Shown here piece by piece: positions 35,284 through 44,765 of a DNA stretch of 64,000 nt. Below the pieces are notes generated by a model. The model searched no databases. It was not told where the DNA came from and was given only the letters and a program-made list of their open reading frames with translations. Every line of letters starts with the position of its first letter. Position 1 is the stretch's first letter. Source of the DNA: Deltaproteobacteria bacterium (GTDB lineage Bacteria; Myxococcota_A; Polyangia; Polyangiales; Polyangiaceae). Made by a program: the position numbers and the translations under genes. The stretch is from positions 1 through 64,000 of the forward strand of contig QJWJ01000527.1 in assembly GCA_003235365.1 (NCBI GenBank), given 5' to 3'.

Positions 35284-35595
35284 TCACTGAACTTGGTCTT
35301 TGAGTGCCTTGAGCACACTCGCGCGCACGGTCTTGCTCGCTGCTTTCGCAGGAATGACCATGGGTTGACGCGTGTGCGGGTTGATGCCTTGTCGCTCCTC
35401 GGTTGCCTTTTTCTCGACAATTCGAAGCTTCACCAAGCCCGGCACGACGAATTCTCCGGCGTCAGCGCTGTTGAGCTGCTTTGCGGCCAGATCGTTCAGG
35501 GCGTCCATGACTTTGGTGACTGCCTTCTTGTCCATTTCCGTCACCGTCGAGATTTCGGCCACGACCTGAGCCTTGGTCAAACGCTTGCCAGCCAT
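35284..35595 (-). CDS. hup: HU-family DNA-binding protein
   Basis: A 103-aa HU/IHF-type protein. The N-terminal helices (MAGKRLTKAQVVAEISTVTEM) are followed by the beta body and the DNA-embracing arm with RQGINPHTRQPMVIPA, where Pro in the arm tip is diagnostic. HU bends DNA and compacts the nucleoid. The ATG at 35595 has a near-perfect AGGAGGA eight bases before it. A TTGAAA/GATACT pair further upstream (35666-35692) is a weak promoter candidate. Confidence 0.93.
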   Translation of the reverse strand: MAGKRLTKAQVVAEISTVTEMDKKAVTKVMDALNDLAAKQLNSADAGEFVVPGLVKLRIVEKKATEERQGINPHTRQPMVIPAKAASKTVRASVLKALKDQVQ

Positions 35596-35783
35596 GAAAA
35601 TTCCTCCTGCCTTTTTTGCCGCGCGCTCGGGGGTCAGTGTTGGGTCGAGCGAGGCACCGGCCACGAGTATCAGGGCGTTTTGGGCCTTTCAAGGGAATTG
35701 GGCGCCGTTCGCCTGGTCGGGTCAATGGCCTAGCGCTCGCCTATTCATGAGCGAAGGTCACGCTTACTGAAGCACGGTTGCCT

Positions 35784-36290
35784 TCAGCGACGTTTCTTCC
35801 GTTTCGGTTTCGCGCGTGACGGCTCGGAACGGCTGGATAGTGCTTCGCGACGCGATGCGTTAACCAGCTTGTCCGCAAGCTGATTCATTTCGGCCTCTTC
35901 GGCGTCTGTTTCGTGGTCGTAACCGAGCAGGTGAAGGATGCCGTGGGCGAGCAGGGCCCGGATCTCTTCGAGCAGCGCCGCGCCTCGCGCGTCGGCCTGG
36001 AGTAGCGCCCGGTCGAGGGAAATCACCACGTCGCCCAATGGTCCGCCGTCCAAAGTGTTGAGTTGATCGTCGTCGGGATCCATCAGCGGAAACGACAACA
36101 CGTCCGTCGGGCTGTCTTTGGAGCGGTGTTCCCTATTGAGCGCTTGTATCGTGTCGTCGTCCGTCAGCAGGATGCTCAGCTCGGAGCTCTCGATGTGGAG
36201 CGTCTTCAGCATCCGTTCGGCGATTTTTTTGATCAGGCGCGACGAGATCGCGGGAGACGCTGGTGCTTGACGCGTTACGAGGGCGGGCAT
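35784..36290 (-). CDS. ybeY: Endoribonuclease YbeY
   Basis: A 168-aa UPF0054 metalloprotein. The zinc motif HGILHLLGYDH is intact and followed by the typical DAEEAEM helix; NREHRSKDSPTDVLSFPL is the other family hallmark. YbeY acts in 16S rRNA maturation and ribosome quality control. A basic Lys/Arg tail (RAKPKRKKRR) extends the C-terminus. The usual phoH and lepA-type neighbours are absent. ATG 36290 is chosen over a longer open frame to 36506. Confidence 0.92.
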   Translation of the reverse strand: MPALVTRQAPASPAISSRLIKKIAERMLKTLHIESSELSILLTDDDTIQALNREHRSKDSPTDVLSFPLMDPDDDQLNTLDGGPLGDVVISLDRALLQADARGAALLEEIRALLAHGILHLLGYDHETDAEEAEMNQLADKLVNASRREALSSRSEPSRAKPKRKKRR

Positions 36291-36370
36291 GTGGGCGCTG
36301 TGCTTTAGACTACCCGTCCCTATACACGCCTTCGTCCTACCCATCCAGATGCTGTGAGGAACATCCATCA

Positions 36371-36976
36371 ATGACCCAAGTCGCTCCTGAGGAGGTTGCC
36401 GAGAGGCCATCGCGAACGCCGGGCTTCGACATGACCTACCGGCCCGAGGAGTGCGTTTTTGGTCCCCCGTGGACCGCGCGGATTCCGTCGTTGGTCTACC
36501 TCGCATGTGGCGTTTTGGCGGGAGCCCTGGTGCTGATCGGTGAGAACAGCGGATCCAACAGCTCGCTGTTCGACTACGTCGTCGTGCAGGATCGCGGGCG
36601 TATCATGAGCATGCGCACCTTTGCGTTCGTATTGCTCGTCGGTGGGATCGCGTCGGTGGCGCGGACGAGCATGCGCGGGGTTCGAGTTTACGCCGATGGC
36701 GTCGAAGCGCGCGACATCAAGAATTTCATCATCCCAAGCGTGCGCCGTTACCAATGGCCGCAGATGGAGCGCATCGTGCTCGACATGAAGACCAGCGTCG
36801 CGCTCGACTTGTGGGATGGGCGCCGTCTCTTCTTGCCTGCGGTGAGTAACCGTCGAAAGCTCGAGTCGACGTTGGAACGAGTCGCTGCGGCTCGTGCCAT
36901 CCCCGTCAGAGGCGGGGTTGGATTGGACGAGATCGTCGAGCCCGACGAGCATACCAGCGCACCCCCTGAGGACTAG
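36371..36976 (+). CDS. Two-pass membrane protein, PH-like cytoplasmic part (201 aa)
   Basis: Two hydrophobic segments (IPSLVYLACGVLAGALVLIG and the TFAFVLLVGGIA region) are followed by a ~100-residue domain that starts RGVRVYADGVEARD. It has a beta-strand pattern like bacterial PH/YdbT-type domains, where such an ADGVE strand is common. The function is unknown and the fold call tentative. ATG 36371 has GAGGA at somewhat long spacing. It diverges from ybeY with 80 bases between. Confidence 0.65.
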   Translation: MTQVAPEEVAERPSRTPGFDMTYRPEECVFGPPWTARIPSLVYLACGVLAGALVLIGENSGSNSSLFDYVVVQDRGRIMSMRTFAFVLLVGGIASVARTSMRGVRVYADGVEARDIKNFIIPSVRRYQWPQMERIVLDMKTSVALDLWDGRRLFLPAVSNRRKLESTLERVAAARAIPVRGGVGLDEIVEPDEHTSAPPED

Positions 36977-37053
36977 TTACGCTGAGTGAACGGATCCCGT
37001 GCTTGGCGCCGGCTGGATCGGTCGGTTTCAGACCGTTGCGCACTCCACTTGCA

Positions 37054-37842
37054 TCACTTGCCCCGAAACGCGGGCTTGCGCTTTTCGGCGAACGCGGACA
37101 GCGCTTCTTTGCGGTCCTCGCTGGTGAGGCAAGCTTCGTAGTGCTGCAGCTCGGCGTCGAGTCCATCACAGAGGGAGCTGGTCGCGGCCGCGTTGATCGA
37201 CAGCAATGCGGCACGCTGGGCAATCGGCGCACCGTTCGCGATCGGCTCGAGCCACTTCAGACAGTCGTCGAGCAGACTTTGCGATTCGAACACCGCGTTG
37301 ACCAAGCCCCATTGGAGCGCGGTTGGGGCGTCGACGCGTCGCCCGAGCAGGATCATCTCCTTGGCTCGTGCTGCTCCCACCAAACGCGGCAGGCGCTGCG
37401 TGCCACCGGCACCAGGGATGATTCCAAGGCTAGTTTCGGGCAAACCCATCACCGCGTGTTTCGCTGCGACGCGCAGATCGCACATCAGAGCCAGTTCTAG
37501 ACCTCCACCCAGAGCGATGCCGTTGATGCAAGCGACCGACGCGATGGGGTCACTGTCGAGCCAGCCGAGTTCGTCGCGGTAGGCCCGCAGCTGTTCTCGG
37601 ACCTGGTCATCGCTCATGGTCTTGCGTTCTTTCAGATCGGCGCCAGCGCAGAACGCCTTGTCGCCTTGACCGGTGACGACCAACGCTCGGATGTTCGCGT
37701 TGCCGCGTATGACCGACCTCAGCTCGGCGAATGCCCGTACTGTATCGCGGGATAGCGAGTTGCTGCGATGAGCGCGTGCGATGGTCGCGACGGCGACAGC
37801 TCCGTGCAGCTGCAGTTCCAAGGCGCTCGTGTCGGTGCTCAC
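37054..37842 (-). CDS. Enoyl-CoA hydratase/isomerase family protein (262 aa)
   Basis: A crotonase-fold enzyme. The oxyanion segments AFCAGADLKE and NGIALGGGLELAL, and the two catalytic Glu (Glu116 in GGGLE, Glu136 in GLPETSLGIIPGAGG), are in place. It should hydrate an enoyl-CoA. The sequence looks close to methylglutaconyl-CoA hydratases of leucine breakdown, but the exact substrate is inferred. The GTG start overlaps the M1 peptidase stop by four bases (GTGA), with AAGGG upstream, so they are translationally coupled. Confidence 0.88.
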   Translation of the reverse strand: MSTDTSALELQLHGAVAVATIARAHRSNSLSRDTVRAFAELRSVIRGNANIRALVVTGQGDKAFCAGADLKERKTMSDDQVREQLRAYRDELGWLDSDPIASVACINGIALGGGLELALMCDLRVAAKHAVMGLPETSLGIIPGAGGTQRLPRLVGAARAKEMILLGRRVDAPTALQWGLVNAVFESQSLLDDCLKWLEPIANGAPIAQRAALLSINAAATSSLCDGLDAELQHYEACLTSEDRKEALSAFAEKRKPAFRGK

Positions 37843-40391
37843 TTGGAGCCCTTGCGCTTGTGGCGCGCCGCGCTGGCCTCCAACGTGGTGACGCGGGCCA
37901 GCGCCTCGCCGAGCTGGCGCTCCAGTTGCTGTACGCGGTCTTTGAGTTCGCGAGTGTTGTCGGCTTGAGACAGTCTGTTCGAAACTTCGCGCAGGCGTCG
38001 CGAGACGCGCCCGTCGCGCTCGCGTGCCAGGCGCAGTTCGATGGCTCCCCGGGCCGCCTTGTCTCCGAGGGCTCCCAGCGCGTGGGCCACGTCGGCTCGC
38101 ATGTGAGGTTGCGGGTCGTCCAACAAGTCGATGAGGTGTCGCCGGACCTGACGTCCCTCGCCGCAGCGCGCGAGCGCTAGAGCCGCGGTGCGCCTCACCC
38201 GTGTTGGTTCGCCGTACCGCGTCTTCGTCTTGAGCACCTCGACGTTGTTCTCGGTGTCGAGCGTGGCGAGTGCGTCCGCTGCCGCGGAGCCCACCACGCT
38301 TGCCCAAGATGCCTCGTCGAGCATCGTCTGGACGGTCTTGGCGTGTGCGGCTTGCCGCGTGCGCCCCAGGGCACGCACGATGGCTGCGCGGACCAAATAG
38401 CTCTTTTCCTTTTTCAGGGCGCCGGCGAGTGTTTTCGCGGCTGATGCGGTTCGGTATTGCCCGAGCGCTTCGCAGACTGCTTGACGCACCTTGGGATCGG
38501 CCGTCCCCACGTGTGCCGCCAACGCGTCGCGCGCCTGGTCGTTGCGCAAGCTACCCAGGCTCCGCGCGCACGCCGCGCGTACGGCCCAATGCTCTTTGCG
38601 GTGGGCGAGCTGCTTCTGCAGCGCGCCGACCAAATGGAAGTCCAACTTGCCCTTGAGCAGCGATGCCGCCTGACAGCGGGCTCGGACCGTCTCGCCGTGG
38701 GTGAGTTGGTGTTTGAGCATGTCCGTCGGCATTTCGATGCTCAACTGCCCGGTAAGACGCAATTCGGGGTCGATGATCACGTACTTGGGTCGATGTTTGG
38801 TCTCGAGCACCAGGGTCGTGTGCTTCTGATCGCTCGACGTTTTCAGGCGATGGACTTTGTTCCCGTTGTCACGGACTACGACTTCGAAGTCGAGCTCGTA
38901 GTGGTGGGTGCTGGTTTGTTCGAACACGACCGTCAGGCGTTCCGCGGCGTAGGTGACCTTCACCTTGATGCTCGGATGTCCGGCGCGGTGCACGAACTCG
39001 TCGAAATAACGTTCGAGCGATAGTCCACTGCTCTGCTCCAGCGCCTTGCGGAGATCCGCGGTGACCGTCGAGCCCTGGGCGTTGGCGTCGAGGTAGCTCT
39101 GAATGCCCTTCCAGAAGGCTTCATCGCCGAGTTTGGTGCGCAGGCCGTGGAGGACGAGGCCGCCCTTCTCGTACAGGTGGCGATCGAACAGGTCGATCGG
39201 CTCGTTGTAGTCTCGGCATACGATGGGTCGCTGGTAGCGGCCCGAGGCTTCGGAGAGGTAGGTCTCGACGTCGCGCTCGACGCCGAGCAGGTACTCGGCT
39301 CGTCCCTCCCGATGTTCGCGCTCGATGTGTTCGAAGTAGGTGGCAAAACCTTCGTTGAGCCATGCGTGCGACCAGTCTTTGCAGGTAACCCAATCGCCGA
39401 ACCATTGGTGGGCCAGTTCGTGGGCAACCAAGTCGTAGCTTTCGATGTCGATGGCGGCCCGTTCGTCGAGCAGGACGTGCTCGTACATCGTCGTGGCCGA
39501 AGTGTTTTCCATTCCGCCGAAGATGAAGTCGCTCACCACGACTTGCGTGTAGCGCTCGTAGGGGTACTCGACGCCGGTGACCTTCGAGAACAGCTCGATC
39601 ATCTCGGGGGTCCGAGCGAAGCCGCGCTTGCCATCTTCGATCGCACCGTTGGGGACCCAGTATTCGACAGCCACCTCGCGGCCCGAAGCCAGCCGCGCGC
39701 TCCGGTCTTCAATCACCTCGAACTGGCCGGCCACCAACGTGAACAGGTAGCTCGGCATGCGCTGCGGCATCGCATAACGGTACGTCTTGGTTCGCGATCG
39801 CTTGCTCGCGGAAACCTTGCCCGGCGTTCCGTTGCAAAGCACCGAAACGTCGTCCGAGACGGTGACTTCGAAGGCGGCCGTGACTTTGACGTGGGGTTTG
39901 TCGTGACACGGAAACCAGTGGCGCGCGTCCTCGTCTTGGCACTGGCTCCAGACCTGTTGGGGGCGGTTGGGGTAGTGCTCGTCAGGAGCGAGGAAGTACA
40001 AGCCTCGGCTGGGAGCGGCCGAGTATTCGATGCGCAATTGCCCGCGGGTCACCTTCTTGGGGATCTCGACACGCAACTGCTCGGAGTCGTAGCTGAAGCC
40101 GACGTCTTTCCAGGCGAGTTTGCCCGAGGCATTGGAGCCGGGCGAGAGCTGTACACGGCCGATGTCGAAGGCGACCGCATCCAGGGTCAGCTCAGTGGCG
40201 TCTCTCGAGCGTCGTTCGAAGTGCCAGACCGCGACACCTTGGACGCGTTTTCGGTCCAGATCCAAGCGCAGCGACAAGTCGACGTGGTCGAACGTGAACG
40301 GTAGTGAGCGTTCGTACTGTCGCCGTGTGCCCGCCAGCGCGAAGGCGCCGCGTGCGCTTCCCGCGCAGCACTCGTGGTACCGATGGATCAT
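37839..40391 (-). CDS. M1-family aminopeptidase with C-terminal HEAT-like repeats (850 aa)
   Basis: Residues ~30-230 form the N-terminal beta saddle. GGMEN (292-296) binds the substrate amino end, HELAHQWFG (324-332) and Glu347 in NEGFA form the zinc site. So the gluzincin is intact. From ~560 on, repeated helical units (AVRAACARSLGSL, KVRQAVCEALGQY, LVRAAIVRALG, RTAALALARCG, MRADVAHALGALG) look like HEAT/PBS repeats, and the end is a Leu/Gln/Arg coiled coil. No signal peptide is seen, so it is probably cytoplasmic. Confidence 0.9.
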   Translation of the reverse strand: MIHRYHECCAGSARGAFALAGTRRQYERSLPFTFDHVDLSLRLDLDRKRVQGVAVWHFERRSRDATELTLDAVAFDIGRVQLSPGSNASGKLAWKDVGFSYDSEQLRVEIPKKVTRGQLRIEYSAAPSRGLYFLAPDEHYPNRPQQVWSQCQDEDARHWFPCHDKPHVKVTAAFEVTVSDDVSVLCNGTPGKVSASKRSRTKTYRYAMPQRMPSYLFTLVAGQFEVIEDRSARLASGREVAVEYWVPNGAIEDGKRGFARTPEMIELFSKVTGVEYPYERYTQVVVSDFIFGGMENTSATTMYEHVLLDERAAIDIESYDLVAHELAHQWFGDWVTCKDWSHAWLNEGFATYFEHIEREHREGRAEYLLGVERDVETYLSEASGRYQRPIVCRDYNEPIDLFDRHLYEKGGLVLHGLRTKLGDEAFWKGIQSYLDANAQGSTVTADLRKALEQSSGLSLERYFDEFVHRAGHPSIKVKVTYAAERLTVVFEQTSTHHYELDFEVVVRDNGNKVHRLKTSSDQKHTTLVLETKHRPKYVIIDPELRLTGQLSIEMPTDMLKHQLTHGETVRARCQAASLLKGKLDFHLVGALQKQLAHRKEHWAVRAACARSLGSLRNDQARDALAAHVGTADPKVRQAVCEALGQYRTASAAKTLAGALKKEKSYLVRAAIVRALGRTRQAAHAKTVQTMLDEASWASVVGSAAADALATLDTENNVEVLKTKTRYGEPTRVRRTAALALARCGEGRQVRRHLIDLLDDPQPHMRADVAHALGALGDKAARGAIELRLARERDGRVSRRLREVSNRLSQADNTRELKDRVQQLERQLGEALARVTTLEASAARHKRKGSK

Positions 40392-40583
40392 GCCTCGTTT
40401 CTAGTTCACGCTGCGGCGTTCGGCCACGCTCCTGCCCCGACAAATCGAACGACGCGGCTACCGAAACGGGAAGGCCAGCCAACGGGCTGTTCGGGGGCTC
40501 AGGGGATGGCGAATGGGCTCGAGTCCCCGTGTTGCCGCGTTCGTGATGCTCGACAAACCCGAGGGCTTCTCTACAGTGGCGGC

Positions 40584-42740
40584 GTGGGTGAGAGCCTGAA
40601 CGGAGAAGTCCTACGCGTCACCTTCGAGAGCGACGAAACCAACTTCCGAGTGCTTCGCGTCGAAGTCGCGGGACGAGGGACCGTCACCGCGGTCGGCAAT
40701 TTCCAGTTCGTCGCGCCGGGCACCAACGTTCGGATGACTGGTGAGACGGTTCGCGACCCACGACACGGCGATCAGTTCCGGGTGCACACCCTGGTCACCG
40801 TCGAGCCGAGCACCCTGGAAGGCATCGAGCGCTACTTGGGATCTGGGCTCATCCCCGGCATTGGGCCGGGCTATGCCCGCAGGATCGTGGAAGCTTTTGG
40901 CTTGCACACGCTCGAGGTGTTGGACACCTCACCGGAGCGTTTGGCGGAGGTTTCCGGGTTGGGCAAGCGGCGCATCACCGAGATCCAAGGCTATTGGAAG
41001 GAGCAGCGTGGGCTCGGTCAGTTGATGCTACTGCTGCAGACTCACGGCGTCCCCGGTCATCTAGCCCGGCGACTCATCGACCGATATGGGGATTCGGCAG
41101 CGGAGGTCCTGCAATCCAACCCGTACCGGCTGGCGATGGAAGTCAGCGGGATCGGTTTCAAGACCGCCGACCGGATTGCTGCGAGCCTGGGGATCAACAA
41201 GGACCATCCGGAGCGTGCTCAGGCGGGGGTCCACCATCAGCTTCACGTGCTGCGCCAACAAGGCCACGTCTACGCTCCGCGCGGCGAGTTGGAGTCCGCC
41301 GTTGCGGGCTTGCTCGACATCGACGCGACCTTCGTGGAGGTGGCCATCGATGCGCTGTGGGCGTCGGGTCGCGTCGTCGTCGACGAAGAGCGCGTCTATC
41401 TGGCGGTGTTGCATAGCGCTGAAGTCAGTCTTGCTGGTGAGGTTCAGCGCATCAGCGAGTTTGGAGCACCGGGGCTCGATGGGGCTGCGGAAGCCTTGGT
41501 GACGTTCGAGCGTTCGCAGGGCATCTCGCTCGCGCCTGCCCAACGTGCGGCCATCGAAGCCGTCGCGCAGCACAAGGTCGTCGTGATCACCGGCGGTCCG
41601 GGTGTCGGTAAGACGACCATCGTTCGTGCCGTGCTGCAGGTGTTTCGGGGCGCTCGCTTGACGACGCAACTCGCGGCGCCGACGGGACGAGCGGCCAAAC
41701 GTTTGACCGAGGCAACGGGTGCATCGGCGGTGACCCTGCACCGGCTGCTCGAGTTCGATCCGAAGTTGCGCCGCTTTCAACGCGGTAGGGAGAAGCCCAT
41801 CGATGCGCAGGCCATCATCATCGACGAGGCATCGATGGTCGACTTGCCCTTGGCCGACTCGTTGTTCCAGGCCGTTCCTGATCCCGCGCGTGTCGTCATC
41901 GTGGGTGATGTCGACCAGCTGCCATCCGTGGGGCCAGGCGCGGTTTTGCGTGACTTGATCGACAGTGGTGTCGTGCAAGTCGTTCGCCTCGAGCACGTAT
42001 TTCGCCAAGGTGACGGTAGTTTGATCATTCGCAACGCACACGCGATCTTGGCCGGTGAAGCCCCGATCGCCCCTGCTGCGGACGTGACAGACGCCGACTT
42101 CTTCGTGATCGCGCGTAACGACGCGGAGCAGGCGGCGAAGACCGTCGAGCATCTGGTCATCGACCGGATCCCCAAGCGGTTCGGTCTCAAGCCGGGGCAG
42201 GACATCCAAGTGCTGTGTCCGATGCACAAGGGGGCCAGCGGCACCCAGAGCCTCAACGAGCGCTTGCAGCAACGGCTCAATCCAATTGGAGCCGCGCTGC
42301 AGCGCTCGGGCCAGGCATTTCGCGCGGGCGATCGGGTGATGCAACTGCGCAACGATTACGACAAGGAAGTGTTCAACGGCGACTTGGGCTTCATTGCCTC
42401 AGTCGATACCGAGGAGCGCCAGTTGCTCGTCGACTACGACGGGCGAGAGGTGTCGTACCGAGACGCTGAACTCGATGATTTGACGTTGGCCTACGCCACG
42501 ACGATTCACAAGAGCCAGGGCAGCGAATACTCAGCGATCGTGGTGCCTTTTCTGACAGCGCATTTCCCCATGCTGTCCCGCAATCTGCTCTACACCGCAG
42601 TGACCCGAGGCCGGAAGCTCTGCGTGCTCGTCGCTGATCCCCGGGCAATCGCGCTGGCGTTGAGCGAAGTACGCAAAGAGCAACGCTTCACGCGGCTGGC
42701 CGAACGCCTCGCCGCGACCTGCGCTGCTGGGCACACTTGA
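40584..42740 (+). CDS. recD2: RecD2-type DNA helicase (718 aa)
   Basis: A superfamily 1B helicase. The N-terminal OB-like and helix-hairpin-helix part (GLIPGIGPGYARRIVEAFG, VSGIGFKTADRIA) marks RecD2 rather than RecBCD RecD. Walker A GGPGVGKT is at 337-344, Walker B IIIDEASM at 411-418, and a late TTIHKSQGSEY/TAVTRGRK pair closes the second motor domain. RecD2 unwinds DNA 5'-3' in repair. The GTG at 40584 begins the conserved part; ATG 40506 is possible. It diverges from the M1 peptidase. Confidence 0.92.
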   Translation: MGESLNGEVLRVTFESDETNFRVLRVEVAGRGTVTAVGNFQFVAPGTNVRMTGETVRDPRHGDQFRVHTLVTVEPSTLEGIERYLGSGLIPGIGPGYARRIVEAFGLHTLEVLDTSPERLAEVSGLGKRRITEIQGYWKEQRGLGQLMLLLQTHGVPGHLARRLIDRYGDSAAEVLQSNPYRLAMEVSGIGFKTADRIAASLGINKDHPERAQAGVHHQLHVLRQQGHVYAPRGELESAVAGLLDIDATFVEVAIDALWASGRVVVDEERVYLAVLHSAEVSLAGEVQRISEFGAPGLDGAAEALVTFERSQGISLAPAQRAAIEAVAQHKVVVITGGPGVGKTTIVRAVLQVFRGARLTTQLAAPTGRAAKRLTEATGASAVTLHRLLEFDPKLRRFQRGREKPIDAQAIIIDEASMVDLPLADSLFQAVPDPARVVIVGDVDQLPSVGPGAVLRDLIDSGVVQVVRLEHVFRQGDGSLIIRNAHAILAGEAPIAPAADVTDADFFVIARNDAEQAAKTVEHLVIDRIPKRFGLKPGQDIQVLCPMHKGASGTQSLNERLQQRLNPIGAALQRSGQAFRAGDRVMQLRNDYDKEVFNGDLGFIASVDTEERQLLVDYDGREVSYRDAELDDLTLAYATTIHKSQGSEYSAIVVPFLTAHFPMLSRNLLYTAVTRGRKLCVLVADPRAIALALSEVRKEQRFTRLAERLAATCAAGHT

Positions 42741-42920
42741 ACGGCCCGTGGCGGTCGTCCCGTAGATTCACCTATGCCAAGTACCTGCTGCACACCCCGG
42801 CGGGGGCGTGCGGCATCGTTCGGGGAGAGGGCTTCAGCAATCGCAGGCTCGGGCGCGCTGCTGCCTCGGTACTTCTCGTTTCTCTTGCGGTCGCTTTGCG
42901 CCTTGCCCGAGCAAGAAGGG

Positions 42921-42998
42921 GAGCCCCCGTTGCGGTCGTCTTCTCGACTCCATTCTCCGTTACATCGAATGAGAGTTCGCGAATCGCGAGCTCTCATC
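42921..42998. repeat. Dispersed palindromic element, copy B
   Basis: Second copy of the element at 35001-35078. Here the arms are GAGAGTTCGCGA (42971-42982) and TCGCGAGCTCTC (42984-42995), eleven Watson-Crick pairs and one G-T pair. It lies in the ~275-base spacer between recD2 (plus) and the GltJ-like gene (minus), again between convergent 3' ends. It may act as a two-way terminator or be a REP-like element. Confidence 0.8.
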
Positions 42999-43016
42999 CA
43001 GAAGTCGGCGCGTCGA

Positions 43017-44633
43017 CTACTTGATGCTGAAGCTCTTGGCGACGGTCGTCGACGAGCCGCTGAATGCCGGGACCCGAGCAGAACGGAATGCGCGCGCCAC
43101 ACAACCGCCGACCGAGGTGCCACCGAACGGGCCGCTCACGACGTTGGCGCTCGTGACACGTCCGCTCGGTGCGAACGTAACTTGAACCTTGCCGGATCCG
43201 GTGGGGCCGTCCGGCTTCTTGCACAGTTTGGCTTTGCCCGCCGCCGCTGAGAGTGCGGACTTGGCTGCACCCACGTTGAAGGGCCCAGGCGCGCTGGAAC
43301 CGCCGCTGCTCGAGCCGCTCTTGCTGCCGGAGCTCTCGCTACCGGAGCTACCGCTGCCGGAGCTGCCGCTACCACTGCCGGAGCTGCCACTGCTGGTACC
43401 ACTGCCGGAGTGCCCGCTGCCCGAGCCGGCCTGGGCCTTCTTGGCCTCTTCTTCGGCTTTCTTCTTGGCTTCTTCCTCTTCGGCCTTCTTCTTGGCTTCT
43501 TCCTCTTCGGCCTTCTTCTTGGCTTCTTCCTCTTCGGCCTTCTTCTTGGCCTCTTCCTCTTCGGCTGCGGCCGCTGCCGGGTCGGCGGTGCTCTCGGTGG
43601 TCGTCGCAGTGCGGACCTCTGGTGTCGGCTCTGGCGCCATCATCATCCGCCCGCCAAAGAAACCGGCCAGCAAGATTGCCGCGGCGCCTGCGCCCCACAC
43701 CCAGACAGGAGTTTTCTTCTCCGGGGCCTGAGGGGCAGTCTGGGTAACCGGTGCGGCGACCTGTGCGGCAGGGGCCATCACGGCGGGTGCTGTCGGGATC
43801 ACCTCGATGAGTGGGGCGCTCAGTGGGCTCCCCAGCGTATCGAGACCGCCCATCGTCAGGATGTCCTCACTCACCCGCGATTCTGGAGGGCGGGACGATG
43901 ACTGTTGCCCGGCTGCCGCCTTGAGCGCGTCGAGCGAGAACAACACGGAGTTCTCGTTGGAAGCTCCCACGGGAGGATGTTTCGGTTCTTGTGCAGCGTG
44001 GGGCGTCGAGTCTCTTTGCAGACTGCGAGGTGGACCAAACAGGTCAAAGGTTGCGGGGCGCGCCTGGCGCGTCGCGGCGGGGTTCGACGGTTCCTTCTTG
44101 CTCAGCGTCGCGAACGGGGGATTGGGGGTTGCTGCCTTCGGCGCTGAGCCGAGCGCTGGCGTGGGCGCCGCAATCGGGGCCGGCGCAGCCTTGGCCTCTT
44201 GGGCCTTGATCCGGTCTGCGATTCGCGGGACTTCGAGGACACCGAGCCAGTCGCTCATGCCGTCTTGCCACAGGAAAGCGTCCTGTGGAACGTCACCCGA
44301 CAGCCACCCTTTGACGATTTCGTCCGTGGTCAATTGTCGTTGGTCATCGTCGGACAAATTTACCGTCCACGAGTCGGGATCGACTTCTCCACCGGCGTCG
44401 CCGGCTCCCGCGTCACTCAGCGCCGACAGCGGTGATTGCATGACCTGAGTGGCTTCGTCGTCGTCTTCGAAGCCGTGATCGTCACCGCCAGCGTCGTCTT
44501 CTGATGCCGCAACGGTGCCGTCAACGACGATGCTCGCCGAGCACTTCTTGCAGCGTACCTTGGCGCGCCGGCCACGAACCTTTTCGTCCGGAAGGTTGTA
44601 CTGGGCACCACACGATTCACACGTAACTCTCAT
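43017..44633 (-). CDS. GltJ/AgmX-like zinc-ribbon, GYF, TonB-type envelope protein (538 aa)
   Basis: Domain order: a zinc ribbon with Cys5, Cys8, Cys28 and Cys31; an acidic linker; a GYF_2-like domain at ~86-138 (DEIVKGWLSGDVPQDAFLWQDGMSDW); a long Ala/Pro/Ser linker; one membrane helix at ~311-328; a charged (E)EEEAKKKA repeat stalk at 357-401; a Gly/Ser stretch to ~450; and a C-terminal domain with a disulfide-capable Cys pair (Cys471, Cys511), like the TonB-type ends of AgmX/GltJ. In Myxococcus, GltJ links the polarity switch proteins to the gliding machinery. The architecture matches; orthology is not shown, and no glt/agl genes are adjacent. Confidence 0.75.
   Translation of the reverse strand: MRVTCESCGAQYNLPDEKVRGRRAKVRCKKCSASIVVDGTVAASEDDAGGDDHGFEDDDEATQVMQSPLSALSDAGAGDAGGEVDPDSWTVNLSDDDQRQLTTDEIVKGWLSGDVPQDAFLWQDGMSDWLGVLEVPRIADRIKAQEAKAAPAPIAAPTPALGSAPKAATPNPPFATLSKKEPSNPAATRQARPATFDLFGPPRSLQRDSTPHAAQEPKHPPVGASNENSVLFSLDALKAAAGQQSSSRPPESRVSEDILTMGGLDTLGSPLSAPLIEVIPTAPAVMAPAAQVAAPVTQTAPQAPEKKTPVWVWGAGAAAILLAGFFGGRMMMAPEPTPEVRTATTTESTADPAAAAAEEEEAKKKAEEEEAKKKAEEEEAKKKAEEEEAKKKAEEEAKKAQAGSGSGHSGSGTSSGSSGSGSGSSGSGSSGSESSGSKSGSSSGGSSAPGPFNVGAAKSALSAAAGKAKLCKKPDGPTGSGKVQVTFAPSGRVTSANVVSGPFGGTSVGGCVARAFRSARVPAFSGSSTTVAKSFSIK
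43438..43566. repeat. 27-bp tandem repeat encoding the EEAKKKAEE stalk
   Basis: About four and a half near-identical 27-base units, pyrimidine-rich on the plus strand, lie inside the GltJ-like gene. Each encodes nine residues of a charged helix or stalk between the membrane segment and the Gly/Ser linker. Copy-number change would alter the stalk length in frame. Confidence 0.85.
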
Positions 44634-44765
44634 GAAGGACTGTCCTTGCTCGGCACTTCGATACCCACGCCGAGCCCGCTGCGAGCGTAGACTCTCCTTA
44701 TAGCGCTACCTCACCGAAGGACCAAGGGAGGGTCGCAGAGATCTTCGGTCGCGTCTTCGTCGGTA

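Noticed and set aside
39147-40304. 385-codon plus-strand frame
   Set aside because: It is a shadow of the M1 aminopeptidase on the opposite strand.
41061-42344. 427-codon minus-strand frame
   Set aside because: It is a shadow of recD2; its peptide has no recognisable domain.
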